Assembly (NCBI GenBank): GCA_000434635.1
Contig: HF988139.1
Coordinates: 28,553-56,819, forward strand
Direction: 5' to 3'
DNA length: 28,267 nt
Source: Firmicutes bacterium CAG:110
Lineage (GTDB): Bacteria > Bacillota > Clostridia > Oscillospirales > Oscillospiraceae
Shown: piece by piece, positions 6,492 to 15,125 of the stretch
Position numbering within the stretch: position 1 is the stretch's first letter
Layout: each line of letters opens with the position of its first letter
Notes under the pieces: generated by a model
What the model was told of the DNA's origin: nothing
Databases searched by the model: none
The model's input: only the letters and a program-made list of their open reading frames with translations
Position numbers and translations under genes: made by a program

Positions 6492-8506
6492 ACGGACAGG
6501 AAATCTTTTTGGGGCTGAGCTACATCAGCCGGAAGTACATTGAAGAAGCGGAGACGGAAACCGTCTCCGGCGGCGCCGGCAAAGCCCACCGCATCCGCAG
6601 GCCCTTTCTGCTGGCGGCGGTAATCGCCCTTCTGCTGCTTCTGGTGGGGTGCGCGGCGGTCTACGTTCTCAGAATGCAGAGCCTGAAAGTGGGGGAGTTC
6701 AGCTTCTACATTCCCACGGAGTATGACGAGAACGGCGAAGCCATTCCCATGGCGAGCCATGAGCCGATCACATTGCTTTCCCGGCAGGGAACCAATATGG
6801 AAGCGCTCAAAGAATGGATAGCCTTCAAGAACTCATACGATCAGGATTCGACGGTCATGATTGAGTCGGATTTGGCCATGAAATCCGGTCATCCATGGGA
6901 CATCCCGGAAAACTATTACTTCACCTACGACTGCTACAGCCCGGAAATGGTGGACAAACTGAACGAAATCGTGGAAAAATACGATTTGAAGCTGCTGTCC
7001 ACCATCATTCAACTGGATCGGTATGAAGGGAGCGTTCCGCTCGATTCTCTCGGCCTGACTGGGCTAACCTACGATGAACCCAATGTTCAGGTGGCATACG
7101 AGGGCGGCAGCTTTCATCTGGAGGGCACCTTCCACATGGATATGCGCATCACCGGGGATTTTGGAGACTGGAAATGGGAGAAAAGCTGGGTATCCGTCCG
7201 GTATTCTTTGAAAGACTATTTTGACCCCAGCACCGGCGCCATGCTGGAATCCAAGGACTATGACGAGTGGGACTATACCCGCCGGGACGGGAAAACGGTT
7301 TTGCTGGTGCTGAACGAGGACACCGCCGAGATTTTCGCGGACTTGCCGGACGCGTTCATCACGATCGACCTGGATTCCAAAATACTGGTGGACGGCAAGG
7401 AGGTCCCGATGACCCGGGCGGCGCTGGAACAGCTTGCGGAGCTGTTTGACCTGTCCATCCAGCCCCACCCCACGACCATGGAGCAGGTGGAGAAATACAA
7501 GGCGGACGCCAAGGCTGCCTACGAAGCGGAAAGAGCGGCTGAACGTGCCGAACAAGAGGCCATATGCACCATGGGCTATCAGGAATACGTGAACTACCGG
7601 CTGGGAGAAGATGGGGCGGAATGGCAGTCCTATATTCTGTACGACCTGAACGGCGACGGCGTTGAGGAACTAATTATTGAAGGCTTGGATATCCTTTCCA
7701 TGAAGGACGGAGAATCCTACCGCTATTTTGACATGAACGGAGCCACCGGGTCTAGTATCAGGGGATTTGCTCCGTGTGAAAAAGGCGTTTTTGAGATGTA
7801 TACGGATGAAATTTTCCGGATGTGCCAATACAATTACTATCGGGCAAATCTGGAAAGCGCGGAATTCCTGACCGGTGTTGTCTACGATACGAAGACGGAC
7901 AAATGGTACAGAAGTCTGGACGGCAGCACCGAAAACACACAGCCCATTTCGGAAGCGGAAGCCAGAAGCATCATGGACGCCCATCCACAGGAGAAAATAC
8001 AGTGGCTGCCGCTGGTAAAATTTGGCCAGCCCTATACCTTTGTCGCCTACTCTGACCCCTACGCGACGTATATTGCGAATGTTCTGGATCGTTTCAGCAA
8101 TGGGGAAGATTTTACGTACACCCTCATGGATCTGAACGGGGACGGGGTTCAGGAATTGATCACAAAAGAGCCGGACGGACAGGAGATGACGATTTTCACG
8201 ATCCGGAATGGAGAGCGGAAGGATTATGCACGCGGCGTCTCGTACATCTGTGAGGGCAATATTCTGGAAGAGTGCGAAATATGGGATGATACCGAGCGCA
8301 GATACTATGGTTTCTACCGCTGCGGCGCGGAAGAGGCCGAGTTCATTGAAAAAGTCGTCCGTGACCCGTACACCCTGTATTGGGGTCACGCGTTTGCCGG
8401 ACAGGATGGAAAAACCATACGGGAAGATCAGGCTTGGGAGATCATCAATTCATATAAGCACATCGATCTGACCATGAAATCCTTCACGGAATACCCCCTG
8501 CGGTGA
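6488..8506 (+). CDS. Probable membrane anti-sigma factor with duplicated extracellular DxNxDG domain
   Basis: The 672-residue protein has a short cytoplasmic head (1-38), one membrane span (39-61) and a large extracellular part. The head carries ISRKYIEEAE, like the helix found in many clostridial anti-sigma-like partners; no zinc-binding motif is seen. Outside, residues 62-325 form an unrecognised domain, and 335-355 is an Ala/Glu-rich coiled-coil-like linker. Two related copies follow, each with a DLNGDGV.ELI calcium-loop-like motif (Asp386/Asn388/Asp390 and Asp548/Asn550/Asp552), an acidic/aromatic segment with YY.. .A..AEF, and a helix rich in acidic residues. Translation is coupled to the sigma gene, with an AGGAGG site. 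The expected role is to hold the sigma factor at the membrane and release it on an outside signal; that is inference from gene order and topology. A VGC sequence at 53-55 resembles a lipobox but is too far from the N-terminus to trust. Confidence 0.8.
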   Translation: MNGQEIFLGLSYISRKYIEEAETETVSGGAGKAHRIRRPFLLAAVIALLLLLVGCAAVYVLRMQSLKVGEFSFYIPTEYDENGEAIPMASHEPITLLSRQGTNMEALKEWIAFKNSYDQDSTVMIESDLAMKSGHPWDIPENYYFTYDCYSPEMVDKLNEIVEKYDLKLLSTIIQLDRYEGSVPLDSLGLTGLTYDEPNVQVAYEGGSFHLEGTFHMDMRITGDFGDWKWEKSWVSVRYSLKDYFDPSTGAMLESKDYDEWDYTRRDGKTVLLVLNEDTAEIFADLPDAFITIDLDSKILVDGKEVPMTRAALEQLAELFDLSIQPHPTTMEQVEKYKADAKAAYEAERAAERAEQEAICTMGYQEYVNYRLGEDGAEWQSYILYDLNGDGVEELIIEGLDILSMKDGESYRYFDMNGATGSSIRGFAPCEKGVFEMYTDEIFRMCQYNYYRANLESAEFLTGVVYDTKTDKWYRSLDGSTENTQPISEAEARSIMDAHPQEKIQWLPLVKFGQPYTFVAYSDPYATYIANVLDRFSNGEDFTYTLMDLNGDGVQELITKEPDGQEMTIFTIRNGERKDYARGVSYICEGNILEECEIWDDTERRYYGFYRCGAEEAEFIEKVVRDPYTLYWGHAFAGQDGKTIREDQAWEIINSYKHIDLTMKSFTEYPLR

Positions 8507-8522
8507 CGCAAAAAGAGCTGAC

Positions 8523-8639
8523 TGGCAAATGGGGGTACAGTTCAAATCCGCTGTGCCTATATCATTGAATGCAAGCACTCCTTGCCTCTCCCTATGGGAG
8601 CGGTGGCTGAGCGAAGTAAACTGTACCCGCATATTGGCA
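8523..8639. repeat. Inverted-repeat element with two internal hairpins (MITE-like or structured RNA)
   Basis: Arms at 8523-8542 and 8619-8639 are near-perfect inverted repeats; the inner 10 bases GGGTACAGTT and AACTGTACCC match exactly and the outer parts match with two changes and one indel. Between them are hairpins GCAAG-CACTC-CTTGC (8571-8585) and CTCCC-TAT-GGGAG (8588-8600), followed by GGTGGCTGAGCGAAG. No reading frame is present. It could be a miniature non-autonomous mobile element, a dispersed palindromic repeat, or a folded 3' RNA of the sigma operon. It fills most of the 215-base gap after 8506. Confidence 0.6.
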
Positions 8640-8644
8640 TGAGA

Positions 8645-8684
8645 AATGGAGCGCATCTGTATCGATGCGCTCCATTCGCTGTTT
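8645..8684 (+). terminator. Hairpin terminator between convergent operons
   Basis: A perfect 13-bp stem (8645-8657 with 8664-8676), a 6-base loop and a weak tail CGCTGTTTT follow the anti-sigma gene. On the minus strand it is followed by TTTCTC, so it may also stop the glpK operon. Confidence 0.65.
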
Positions 8685-8687
8685 TAC

Positions 8688-8722
8688 GGCCACCCATGAA
8701 AGCCGGGGCGGATGGCCTTTTT
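8688..8722 (+). terminator. Second terminator of the sigma operon
   Basis: GGCCACCC (8688-8695) pairs with GGATGGCC (8710-8717) with one mismatch, followed by T5 (8718-8722). The tail reaches the stop codon of the convergent gene. Confidence 0.5.
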
Positions 8723-9729
8723 CATTCGTATTCCTTATGGTATTTCCGCTGCGCCCTCACCCATCTGCCGTTCATGCGGTAGAAGGGGGCAGGCGCGTCG
8801 AACTCCGTGTCGTCGATGGTCATGTCGGCGCGGACGGCGCTGTCATAAGCCGATTTCCCCAGAAACGGGATGGGCAGTCTGGCATACCAGGTCAGAAACC
8901 GGGCGTGAAAGCGCACCTCGGCGGCGAAGGAGTGAACGGAGACGTTCGCCGCATGGGTCGCCAGAATCGCCCGCTTTTCGTAGACGGACAGGCTGTCCGG
9001 ATTCTGGATGTAGATTTTCTCATGGTCGCAGACCGTATGGCCTGCGACCTTGTTGTTTTCCTCAAGGAAGCGGGGGATTCTCCCCGCCCAGCCATGGAAG
9101 CCGGCGGCCGCGCTTTTCCGGTAAACTGACGTGTAGTGTTCGGGAACGTCGATGCAGCCCTCCCCCGCGAAGGAGGCGATATGCCGGACGTACAGCTCCG
9201 CAATGAGGTACGACCCCTCCGCCTTCGGGCTGAGAAAATAGGCTTTCAGCGTCCTGTCGTGCCTCTGCCCCCGCGCCGCCACCACCCGGTTGATCTCCTG
9301 ATTCAGCCGCTTCCGGTTTGCCACGGTCGGTTCCGAAAGGCACTGCGCCAGCACGTCCGTGTCAAAAGCGATAAAGGAAACGGTCACGCCGGGGGTGTCC
9401 CCGTCCGCGATCAAGCCGTTTTTGGCGTCGAACTCCTGCTCTCTCAGCTTGAACAGGCTGTAGACGTACCCGCCCTGCCGGGGAACGGCGTAGCAGTACC
9501 AGTCGTCGAAAAATTTGTCGCAGTCCCGCAGCTCGTCCCGATCGTTGGGAAAGGTCGTAATGCCCTGCCCCACGAGAATATCCGCAAGAGATTTTGCCGC
9601 CGCGTAAAATCCGTCGGACGCGGCGCGTATCTCCCCGGCGTCCAGACAGCCCCGGCGCATCAGCTCCCGGAAAAAGGTCGGGACGGCCTTTTCCTCCACG
9701 GCGGCTCCCGTGATTGATTCTGGTTCCAT
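8722..9729 (-). CDS. Conserved-looking protein of unknown function, co-transcribed with glpK
   Basis: I do not recognise the family of this 335-residue protein. It has no signal peptide and no clear membrane span, so it is probably cytoplasmic. The N-terminal 60 residues are helical (FFRELMRRGCLDAGEI, then FYAAAKSLADILVGQGI). The centre has DKFFDDWYCYAVPRQGGYVYSLFKLREQEFD and a His/Arg-rich segment AARGQRHDRTLKAYFLSP. The C-terminal third is aromatic-rich and ends AQRKYHKEYE. Its ATG at 9729 lies 3 bases after the glycerol kinase stop, with AAGGAAT as ribosome binding site, so it is certainly in the glpK operon. Codon use looks the same as in the neighbours. A role tied to glycerol or polyol metabolism is only a guess from position. 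Confidence 0.75.
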   Translation of the reverse strand: MEPESITGAAVEEKAVPTFFRELMRRGCLDAGEIRAASDGFYAAAKSLADILVGQGITTFPNDRDELRDCDKFFDDWYCYAVPRQGGYVYSLFKLREQEFDAKNGLIADGDTPGVTVSFIAFDTDVLAQCLSEPTVANRKRLNQEINRVVAARGQRHDRTLKAYFLSPKAEGSYLIAELYVRHIASFAGEGCIDVPEHYTSVYRKSAAAGFHGWAGRIPRFLEENNKVAGHTVCDHEKIYIQNPDSLSVYEKRAILATHAANVSVHSFAAEVRFHARFLTWYARLPIPFLGKSAYDSAVRADMTIDDTEFDAPAPFYRMNGRWVRAQRKYHKEYE

Positions 9730-9732
9730 ATT

Positions 9733-11226
9733 CTATTCCTTCGCCCAGCCGTAGGCGCACCTGAGTGCTTTGTTCCAGCCGTGAATGCGCTTTTCCCGCT
9801 CCTCCGCCCCGATGTTCGGCGCGAAGGTGCGGTCAATCGCCCAGTTTTTCACCACGTCTTCCTTGCTTGCCCAGTACCCCACCGCAAGCCCGGCCAGATA
9901 CGCCGCGCCCATGGCGGTTGTCTCCACACAACGGGGGCGCTGCACCGGCGCGTTGATAATATCCGCCTGCGTCTGCATGAGATAATTGTTGGCGCATGCG
10001 CCGCCGTCCACCTTCAGCGCCGCCAAACGGATGCCGGAATCGGCCTCCATGGCTCGCAGAACGTCGTTGGTCTGGTAGCACAGGCTGTCCAAAGTCGCGC
10101 GGATGATGTGATATTTGTTGACGCCCCGGGTCAGTCCCACGATGATTCCCCGGGCGTACTGATCCCAATGGGGCGCGCCCAGACCGGTGAACGCCGGGAC
10201 GACGTAGCAGCCGTTGGTGTCGGGCACCTTGGTCGCCATGTACTCCGAGTCGGGGGAGGAATCAATGAGCCGCATCTCGTCCCGCAGCCACTGAATCGCC
10301 GCCCCCGCCACAAAAATCGAGCCTTCCAGCGCGTAGGTGACCTGTCCGTTCAAGCCCCATGCAATCGTCGTGACCAGCCCGTTTTCGCTGAACACGGGTT
10401 TATCCCCGGTGTTCATCAGCATGAAACAGCCGGTGCCGTAGGTGTTTTTGGCTTCTCCGGGTTGGAAGCAGGTCTGACCGAACAGCGCCGCCTGCTGGTC
10501 TCCCGCCGCCCCCGCGATGGGGATGGGCGCGCCAAAATACTGCGCCAGCGCCTCGCCGTAAATGCAGCTGCTGGGCCTGACCTCCGGGAGCATACACTTG
10601 GGGATGTCCAACTCCGTCAGAATTTCATCATCCCAGCGCAGGGTATTGATGTTGAACAGCATGGTGCGGGAAGCGTTGGAATAGTCCGTCACGTGGGCTT
10701 TGCCGCCGGTGAGCTTCCAGATGAGCCAGGTCTCCACGGTGCCGAACAGCAGCTCGCCCCGCTCCGCCCGCGCCCGGACGCCCGGCACGTTCTCCAGAAT
10801 CCAGCGCAGCTTGGTGCCGGAAAAATAGGCGTCGATGACCAGACCGGTCTTGCCCCGGAATTCCTCCACCAGCCCTTTTTCCTTCAGCTGGTCGCAGTAG
10901 GCGCTGGTGCGGCGGCACTGCCAGACGATGGCGCGGCACACCGGCTCTCCGGTTTTCCTGTCCCAGACGATGGTGGTCTCCCGCTGGTTGGTGATGCCGA
11001 TGGCGGCAATGTCGGCGGCGGTCGCCCCGATGTTCGCCATAGCCCGCTGGGCGACCTCTATCTGAGTAGACCATATCTCGTTGGCGTCGTGCTCCACCCA
11101 GCCGGGCTGGGGGAAATACTGGGTGAATTCCTTCTGGGCGACGGAACACATTTCTCCCTGCTCGTTGAACAGGATGCAGCGGTTGGACGTGGTGCCGGCG
11201 TCCAGCGCCATGATGTATTTTGCCAT
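9733..11226 (-). CDS. glpK: Glycerol kinase
   Basis: The 497-residue protein phosphorylates glycerol with ATP to sn-glycerol-3-phosphate in the cytoplasm. It starts with the FGGY-kinase phosphate loop MALDAGTTSNRCILF (Asp9, Thr12, Thr13). It has the glycerol-site segment TNQRETTIVWDRKTGEP, the YGTGCFMLMNTG adenosine/phosphate region, and KVDGGACANNYLMQTQADI near the C-terminus. Length is exactly that of bacterial GlpK. The ribosome binding site is AGGAGG, 8 bases before the ATG. No glycerol facilitator or glycerol-3-phosphate dehydrogenase gene is next to it; instead an unknown gene follows after 3 bases. The leader holds a terminator-like hairpin at 11254-11277, suggesting attenuation. The family call is very secure. 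Confidence 0.96.
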   Translation of the reverse strand: MAKYIMALDAGTTSNRCILFNEQGEMCSVAQKEFTQYFPQPGWVEHDANEIWSTQIEVAQRAMANIGATAADIAAIGITNQRETTIVWDRKTGEPVCRAIVWQCRRTSAYCDQLKEKGLVEEFRGKTGLVIDAYFSGTKLRWILENVPGVRARAERGELLFGTVETWLIWKLTGGKAHVTDYSNASRTMLFNINTLRWDDEILTELDIPKCMLPEVRPSSCIYGEALAQYFGAPIPIAGAAGDQQAALFGQTCFQPGEAKNTYGTGCFMLMNTGDKPVFSENGLVTTIAWGLNGQVTYALEGSIFVAGAAIQWLRDEMRLIDSSPDSEYMATKVPDTNGCYVVPAFTGLGAPHWDQYARGIIVGLTRGVNKYHIIRATLDSLCYQTNDVLRAMEADSGIRLAALKVDGGACANNYLMQTQADIINAPVQRPRCVETTAMGAAYLAGLAVGYWASKEDVVKNWAIDRTFAPNIGAEEREKRIHGWNKALRCAYGWAKE

Positions 11227-11253
11227 TTGGGGTTCCTCCTGAAAGCAAGATGA

Positions 11254-11277
11254 AAAGGCGGGCTGACGCCCGCCTTT
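11254..11277 (-). promoter_or_regulatory. Terminator-like hairpin in the glpK leader (possible attenuator)
   Basis: A perfect 10-bp GC-rich stem (11254-11263 with 11268-11277) with loop TGAC lies downstream of the glpK promoter and upstream of its ribosome binding site. On the minus strand it runs into TTTTC. CTTTCAG beside the ribosome binding site (11239-11245) is complementary to CTGAAAG on the 5' side of the hairpin (11274-11280), offering an alternative fold. It may also stop transcription arriving from the ABC operon. Confidence 0.6.
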
Positions 11278-11300
11278 CAGAATCGTTTGTCTATCCGGTT

Positions 11301-11329
11301 ATTTTACACCATGTCCTTCGTTTTTGCAA
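11301..11329 (-). promoter_or_regulatory. glpK promoter
   Basis: On the minus strand TTGCAA (11324-11329), 17 bases and TAAAAT (11301-11306) form a good sigma-A promoter. The transcript would start near 11294, giving a leader of about 68 bases. The gap 11227-11400 contains this promoter and the hairpin; I see nothing else in it. Confidence 0.72.
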
Positions 11330-11400
11330 CGCCTGCCCCGGAACCCGCGCTTAAAATCTCCCAAAAGCATAAACGCCTTGTTCCCTTTTTGGCAAATCTG

Positions 11401-13293
11401 TCAATTCTCCGTGGCGTCAGTATCCGGGGTCTGCTTCGTGTAATACTGCGCCTGCGCGTGCCAAAGTTCGGCATACTTCCCCGTCTCCTGCGCCAGAAGC
11501 GCCTGATGTGTCCCCTGCTGGATCACCTGACCGTCGCTGAACACGGCAATTTCGTCGCAGAACCGGCAGGACGACAGCCGGTGGCTGATGTAGATGGCCG
11601 TGCGGTCGCCGGAAATGGCGTTGAACTTCTCGTAGATCTCCGCCTCGGCAATGGGGTCAAGGGCAGCGGTGGGTTCGTCCAGAATGATGAAGGGCGCGTC
11701 CTTGTAAAGTGCCCGGGCAATGGCGATCTTCTGCGCCTCGCCGCCGGAAACCTCCACGCCGTCCTCGGCAAAATCCTTGTAAAGCATGGTGTCCAGCCCC
11801 TTGGGCATGGCCGCCAGCCGGTCGCCGAAGCCCGCGTCCATAAGGGCTTTCGTCGCCCGCGTCCGGTCGTACTTGGCGCTGCCCGCCACATTTTCTCCCA
11901 ACGGCTGGGACAGGAGCTGGAAGTCCTGAAACACCACGGAGAAAATCTGCATATAGTCCTGATAGTTATACTTGCGGATGTCGATGCCGTTCAGGAGAAT
12001 TTCTCCCTCCTGCGGGTCGTACAGGCGGCACAAAAGCTTAATAAAGGTGGTCTTGCCGCTGCCGTTCTCGCCCACGATAGCCAGCCGCTTGCCGACCTTG
12101 AACTTCATGGACACATTTTTCAGCGCCCAATCCACCCGGCCGGGGTAGCGGAAGGATACATTGCGGAATTCCACCTCATACTGCCGGTCAGAGCGCTTTT
12201 CCGTGGTCAGGCTGCCCTGATACATGGAATTGGGGATATCCAGAAATTGGAAGGTTGCGTCCAGATAATCCGCGTTGGTTTTCAGGGTACCGAACTGCGC
12301 AGTCAGCTCAAAAATGCTGCCCGCCATGGCGGTGGCCGCGCCCACATACTGAGTCACGCTGCCCACGTCAAACGCGCCGCCCCATGCCTTCAGGCAGGTG
12401 AACACGTAGACAAAGCCGGTGATCAGCGCCACAATTCCCGTACCAAGGGCAGAATAGGTGCCGATCGGGCCAAGCGCAAGCCCCCCGAACACGCCTTTTG
12501 CGCCAAAGGCCACATTACCGTCCCAGTATGCCGACACCAGATTCTGCTGATTGTACATCCGGATATCCGCGCCCCGTCCCTTATGTTCGCCGATAAAACC
12601 GAAGAATGAGAATACGCGGTTACTCAAAGTCGCTTCCTTCGCCGCACTGCTCCAGTAGGAGGTGGACTTTTCCTCAAATTTCCCCGCCAGAATGCAGATA
12701 AAGATCATAACGCCTGCCAGAATCAGGATGAACACGGGATTGTTCAGAACAGTCAGCCATCCGGCGGTTTCCGGCACCGGGGAGGTAAACAGGGTAACCG
12801 TCAGCGCAATGCCGCTCAAAATGCCGATGATGCTTTTCAGCGTGCGCTCATAAATCGATGGAACCCGCATCAGGCCAAAGCTTGACCAGTTCTCGTTCTG
12901 GTCGATCTGCGTCCGCAGATCGTGGGTCTCCTGTTTGTCCACGTCCACATAGTCCATGGAGAAGAATTTCCGGCAGAACAGGACCCCTTTTCTGCCATAG
13001 AGGTCATCCAGCAGGGTTTCCGTCCGCTGGAACAGCACCGCCTTCGCGACGGCGCACAGTCCGGTACACAGCACCCCCGCGATGACCCAATTCCGAAGCA
13101 CATCCGGTCTGCGGAGCAGCGCCAGCTCCTTCAGGATCTGGGCGGAGAAAAACACCGTCACATAGGGCAGAATTGCGCCCACGACGGTATACAGCGTCGC
13201 CGCCGGGAAAAATCTGCGGCTGACTCCGTGCAGCGCCTTTGCCGCACGGAAATGAACGGACAGAGCGTGCCTGAAACTCATTTTCTTTTTCAT
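11401..13293 (-). CDS. ABC exporter half, permease-ATPase fusion (second subunit)
   Basis: The 630-residue protein has an N-terminal membrane domain (about 1-355, five to six spans) and a C-terminal ATPase. The ATPase has Walker A GENGSGKT (408-415), signature VSGGE (515-519), Walker B FIILDEP with the catalytic Glu (residues 535-541) and a downstream switch His in YISHRLSS. It starts 2 bases after the stop of the first ABC gene, with GGAAGG as ribosome binding site. The two products are related but not identical and should form a heterodimeric type IV exporter of drugs, lipids or peptides. No peptidase C39 domain is present, so it does not process leader peptides. Substrate unknown. Both subunits keep the catalytic Glu, so neither ATP site looks degenerate by that residue. 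Confidence 0.9.
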   Translation of the reverse strand: MKKKMSFRHALSVHFRAAKALHGVSRRFFPAATLYTVVGAILPYVTVFFSAQILKELALLRRPDVLRNWVIAGVLCTGLCAVAKAVLFQRTETLLDDLYGRKGVLFCRKFFSMDYVDVDKQETHDLRTQIDQNENWSSFGLMRVPSIYERTLKSIIGILSGIALTVTLFTSPVPETAGWLTVLNNPVFILILAGVMIFICILAGKFEEKSTSYWSSAAKEATLSNRVFSFFGFIGEHKGRGADIRMYNQQNLVSAYWDGNVAFGAKGVFGGLALGPIGTYSALGTGIVALITGFVYVFTCLKAWGGAFDVGSVTQYVGAATAMAGSIFELTAQFGTLKTNADYLDATFQFLDIPNSMYQGSLTTEKRSDRQYEVEFRNVSFRYPGRVDWALKNVSMKFKVGKRLAIVGENGSGKTTFIKLLCRLYDPQEGEILLNGIDIRKYNYQDYMQIFSVVFQDFQLLSQPLGENVAGSAKYDRTRATKALMDAGFGDRLAAMPKGLDTMLYKDFAEDGVEVSGGEAQKIAIARALYKDAPFIILDEPTAALDPIAEAEIYEKFNAISGDRTAIYISHRLSSCRFCDEIAVFSDGQVIQQGTHQALLAQETGKYAELWHAQAQYYTKQTPDTDATEN

Positions 13294-13295
13294 AA

Positions 13296-15104
13296 TCAGA
13301 ACGCCTTCCCTTCCTGATAATAGCGGCTCTGGACTTCAAAGAGCTTGGCATACGCCCCGCCCCTCGCCAGCAGCTGATCGTGGGTGCCTTCCTCGGTGAT
13401 ATGGCCGTCCGCCACGAAGATGATGCGGTCACAGAACCGCGTGGACGCCAGCCGGTGAGAGATGAACAGAGAGGTCTTCCCCGCCGTCATGTCCTTGTAC
13501 TTCTGATAGATGTCGTTTTCCGCCAGAGGGTCGAGGGCGGCGGTGGGTTCGTCCAGCAGCAGGATCGCGCCGTCCTTGTACAACGCCCGCGCCAGCATCA
13601 GCCGCTGGGTCTGGCCGCCGGAGAACAGCACGCCGTCCAGATAGACCTGCCTGCCCACGTGGGTGTCCAGCCCTTTGGGCAGCTTCTGAATGGTCTCCGT
13701 CAAGCCCGCCTTTTCGATGCAGTCCCAGAGCTTTTTCGTGTCGATATTCTCATTGGTCTGGGCAATATTCTCCGCCACGGTCACGTCCAGAATGGAGAAC
13801 TCCTGAAACACAGCGCTGAACAGCCCGTAATATTCCCGGCGGTTAAAGTCCCTTACATCCACGCCGTTCAGCAGCACCCGCCCCTCGGTGGGGTCGAACA
13901 GGCCGCACAAAAGCTTTACAAGGGTGGTCTTGCCCGCGCCATTCAGTCCCACGATGGCCAGCTTTTCTCCGGGGCGAACCGTCAGGTCAAGATCGTGGAT
14001 GGTATCCTCCTCCGCGCCGGGGTAGCGGAAGGACACATGCTCCAGCTTCAGTTCGTAGGCGTCCGCCTTGGGAATCGCCGTCCCACCCTCGAACCGGAAC
14101 GGCTCCGGATATTCCAGAAATTCCCGCACCTGAGAAAGGTCGAGGCTTTCCTCATGCAGCTTCTCCGCCGCCTGCAAAATGCCCATGACCCATGTGGTGA
14201 AGGTGGACACCGCGGTAAAATACAGGATAAACTCCGGCACGCTGAGAGAATCCCGAAGCGCCAGATGAAGAAGGTACGCATAGGCAATGCCGTTTCGTGC
14301 CATGGTGAGCAGCGCTTCGGTGACATCCGCCAGCAGCTTGATCTTCTCGCAGCGAAGCCGGAAGTCCAGATATACGTTGTGAATGCGGTCAAGCAGTTCG
14401 TTCAGCCAGTTTTGCAGGCCAAAAATGCGAATATCCTTCGCCAGCTCCACGGATTCCGCTTTTTTCCGGATGTAGGACTTCTTCGCGTAAAACGTCTCTT
14501 CCTCATCCCGGTGCCGGAAAATCCAGTTGCTGGAATACCGGGACACCAGAAATCCCACCACGCAGGTCGCAGCAATCACCACCAGCAGCACCCAATTCAG
14601 GCGGGACAGGATGGCAAGGTACACCAGGAAACCGCCCACGTTCTGCAGCAGCACCGTCAGGGTTCTCCAAATGTTTTCCGCCGCTTCAGTGTTGCCCTGC
14701 ACACTGTGGTGCGCCTTTTCCTTGAGCTTGATGAACTTCACGTCCAGCGTATTGGGAAAAGAGGTCATATTGCATTTTCTGGCGATCATGCCGACGATGC
14801 CGGAGCGCACATCCACCCGGGGGTACATGGAGATCTCCCGCAAATATTCCTTCAGACCCATGGTCAGAAACAGCGCCAGCGTAAACAGTCCGATGGTACC
14901 CAGCAGCTCGCCCACGGGGGCATGGCGCTCTACGCAGCTTAATATCTCCGGCGCAACGTACAGCTGCGTCAGGTTGTACAGCACTTCCAGCGCCGCCATG
15001 GCGACGCAGATAAACAGAACCCGTTTTCTGACCTTCCATGCGATCTTCACCATCCATCCCACGTTCTGGGCGGCGTTGTATTTTGGCTTTATTTTGTCTT
15101 TCAT
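13296..15104 (-). CDS. ABC exporter half, permease-ATPase fusion (first subunit)
   Basis: The 602-residue protein has about six membrane spans in residues 25-320 and an ATPase from about 351. Motifs are Walker A GLNGAGKT (386-393), signature FSGGQ (494-498), Walker B AILLLDEP (513-520) and the switch His in FISHRLAS. It is the first gene of the two-gene exporter operon. The ATG at 15104 follows GAGGTGAGG. Directly upstream on the same strand are a weak promoter, a LytTR-type direct repeat (15163-15193), a long structured spacer, and the GHKL kinase and LytTR regulator genes. This resembles known arrangements in which a two-component system controls an exporter for antimicrobial peptides or signals; the ligand here is unknown. 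Confidence 0.9.
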   Translation of the reverse strand: MKDKIKPKYNAAQNVGWMVKIAWKVRKRVLFICVAMAALEVLYNLTQLYVAPEILSCVERHAPVGELLGTIGLFTLALFLTMGLKEYLREISMYPRVDVRSGIVGMIARKCNMTSFPNTLDVKFIKLKEKAHHSVQGNTEAAENIWRTLTVLLQNVGGFLVYLAILSRLNWVLLVVIAATCVVGFLVSRYSSNWIFRHRDEEETFYAKKSYIRKKAESVELAKDIRIFGLQNWLNELLDRIHNVYLDFRLRCEKIKLLADVTEALLTMARNGIAYAYLLHLALRDSLSVPEFILYFTAVSTFTTWVMGILQAAEKLHEESLDLSQVREFLEYPEPFRFEGGTAIPKADAYELKLEHVSFRYPGAEEDTIHDLDLTVRPGEKLAIVGLNGAGKTTLVKLLCGLFDPTEGRVLLNGVDVRDFNRREYYGLFSAVFQEFSILDVTVAENIAQTNENIDTKKLWDCIEKAGLTETIQKLPKGLDTHVGRQVYLDGVLFSGGQTQRLMLARALYKDGAILLLDEPTAALDPLAENDIYQKYKDMTAGKTSLFISHRLASTRFCDRIIFVADGHITEEGTHDQLLARGGAYAKLFEVQSRYYQEGKAF

Positions 15105-15125
15105 TTCGCCTCACCTCGTGAGCAT

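Noticed and set aside
6647..6655. Lipobox-like VGC in the anti-sigma membrane span
   Set aside because: The Cys is residue 55, too far from the N-terminus for a lipoprotein signal, and the cytoplasmic head would be lost on cleavage.
8536..8556. TTCAAATCC string resembling a tRNA T-loop
   Set aside because: No matching 5-bp T-stem, anticodon arm or acceptor stem can be formed around it.
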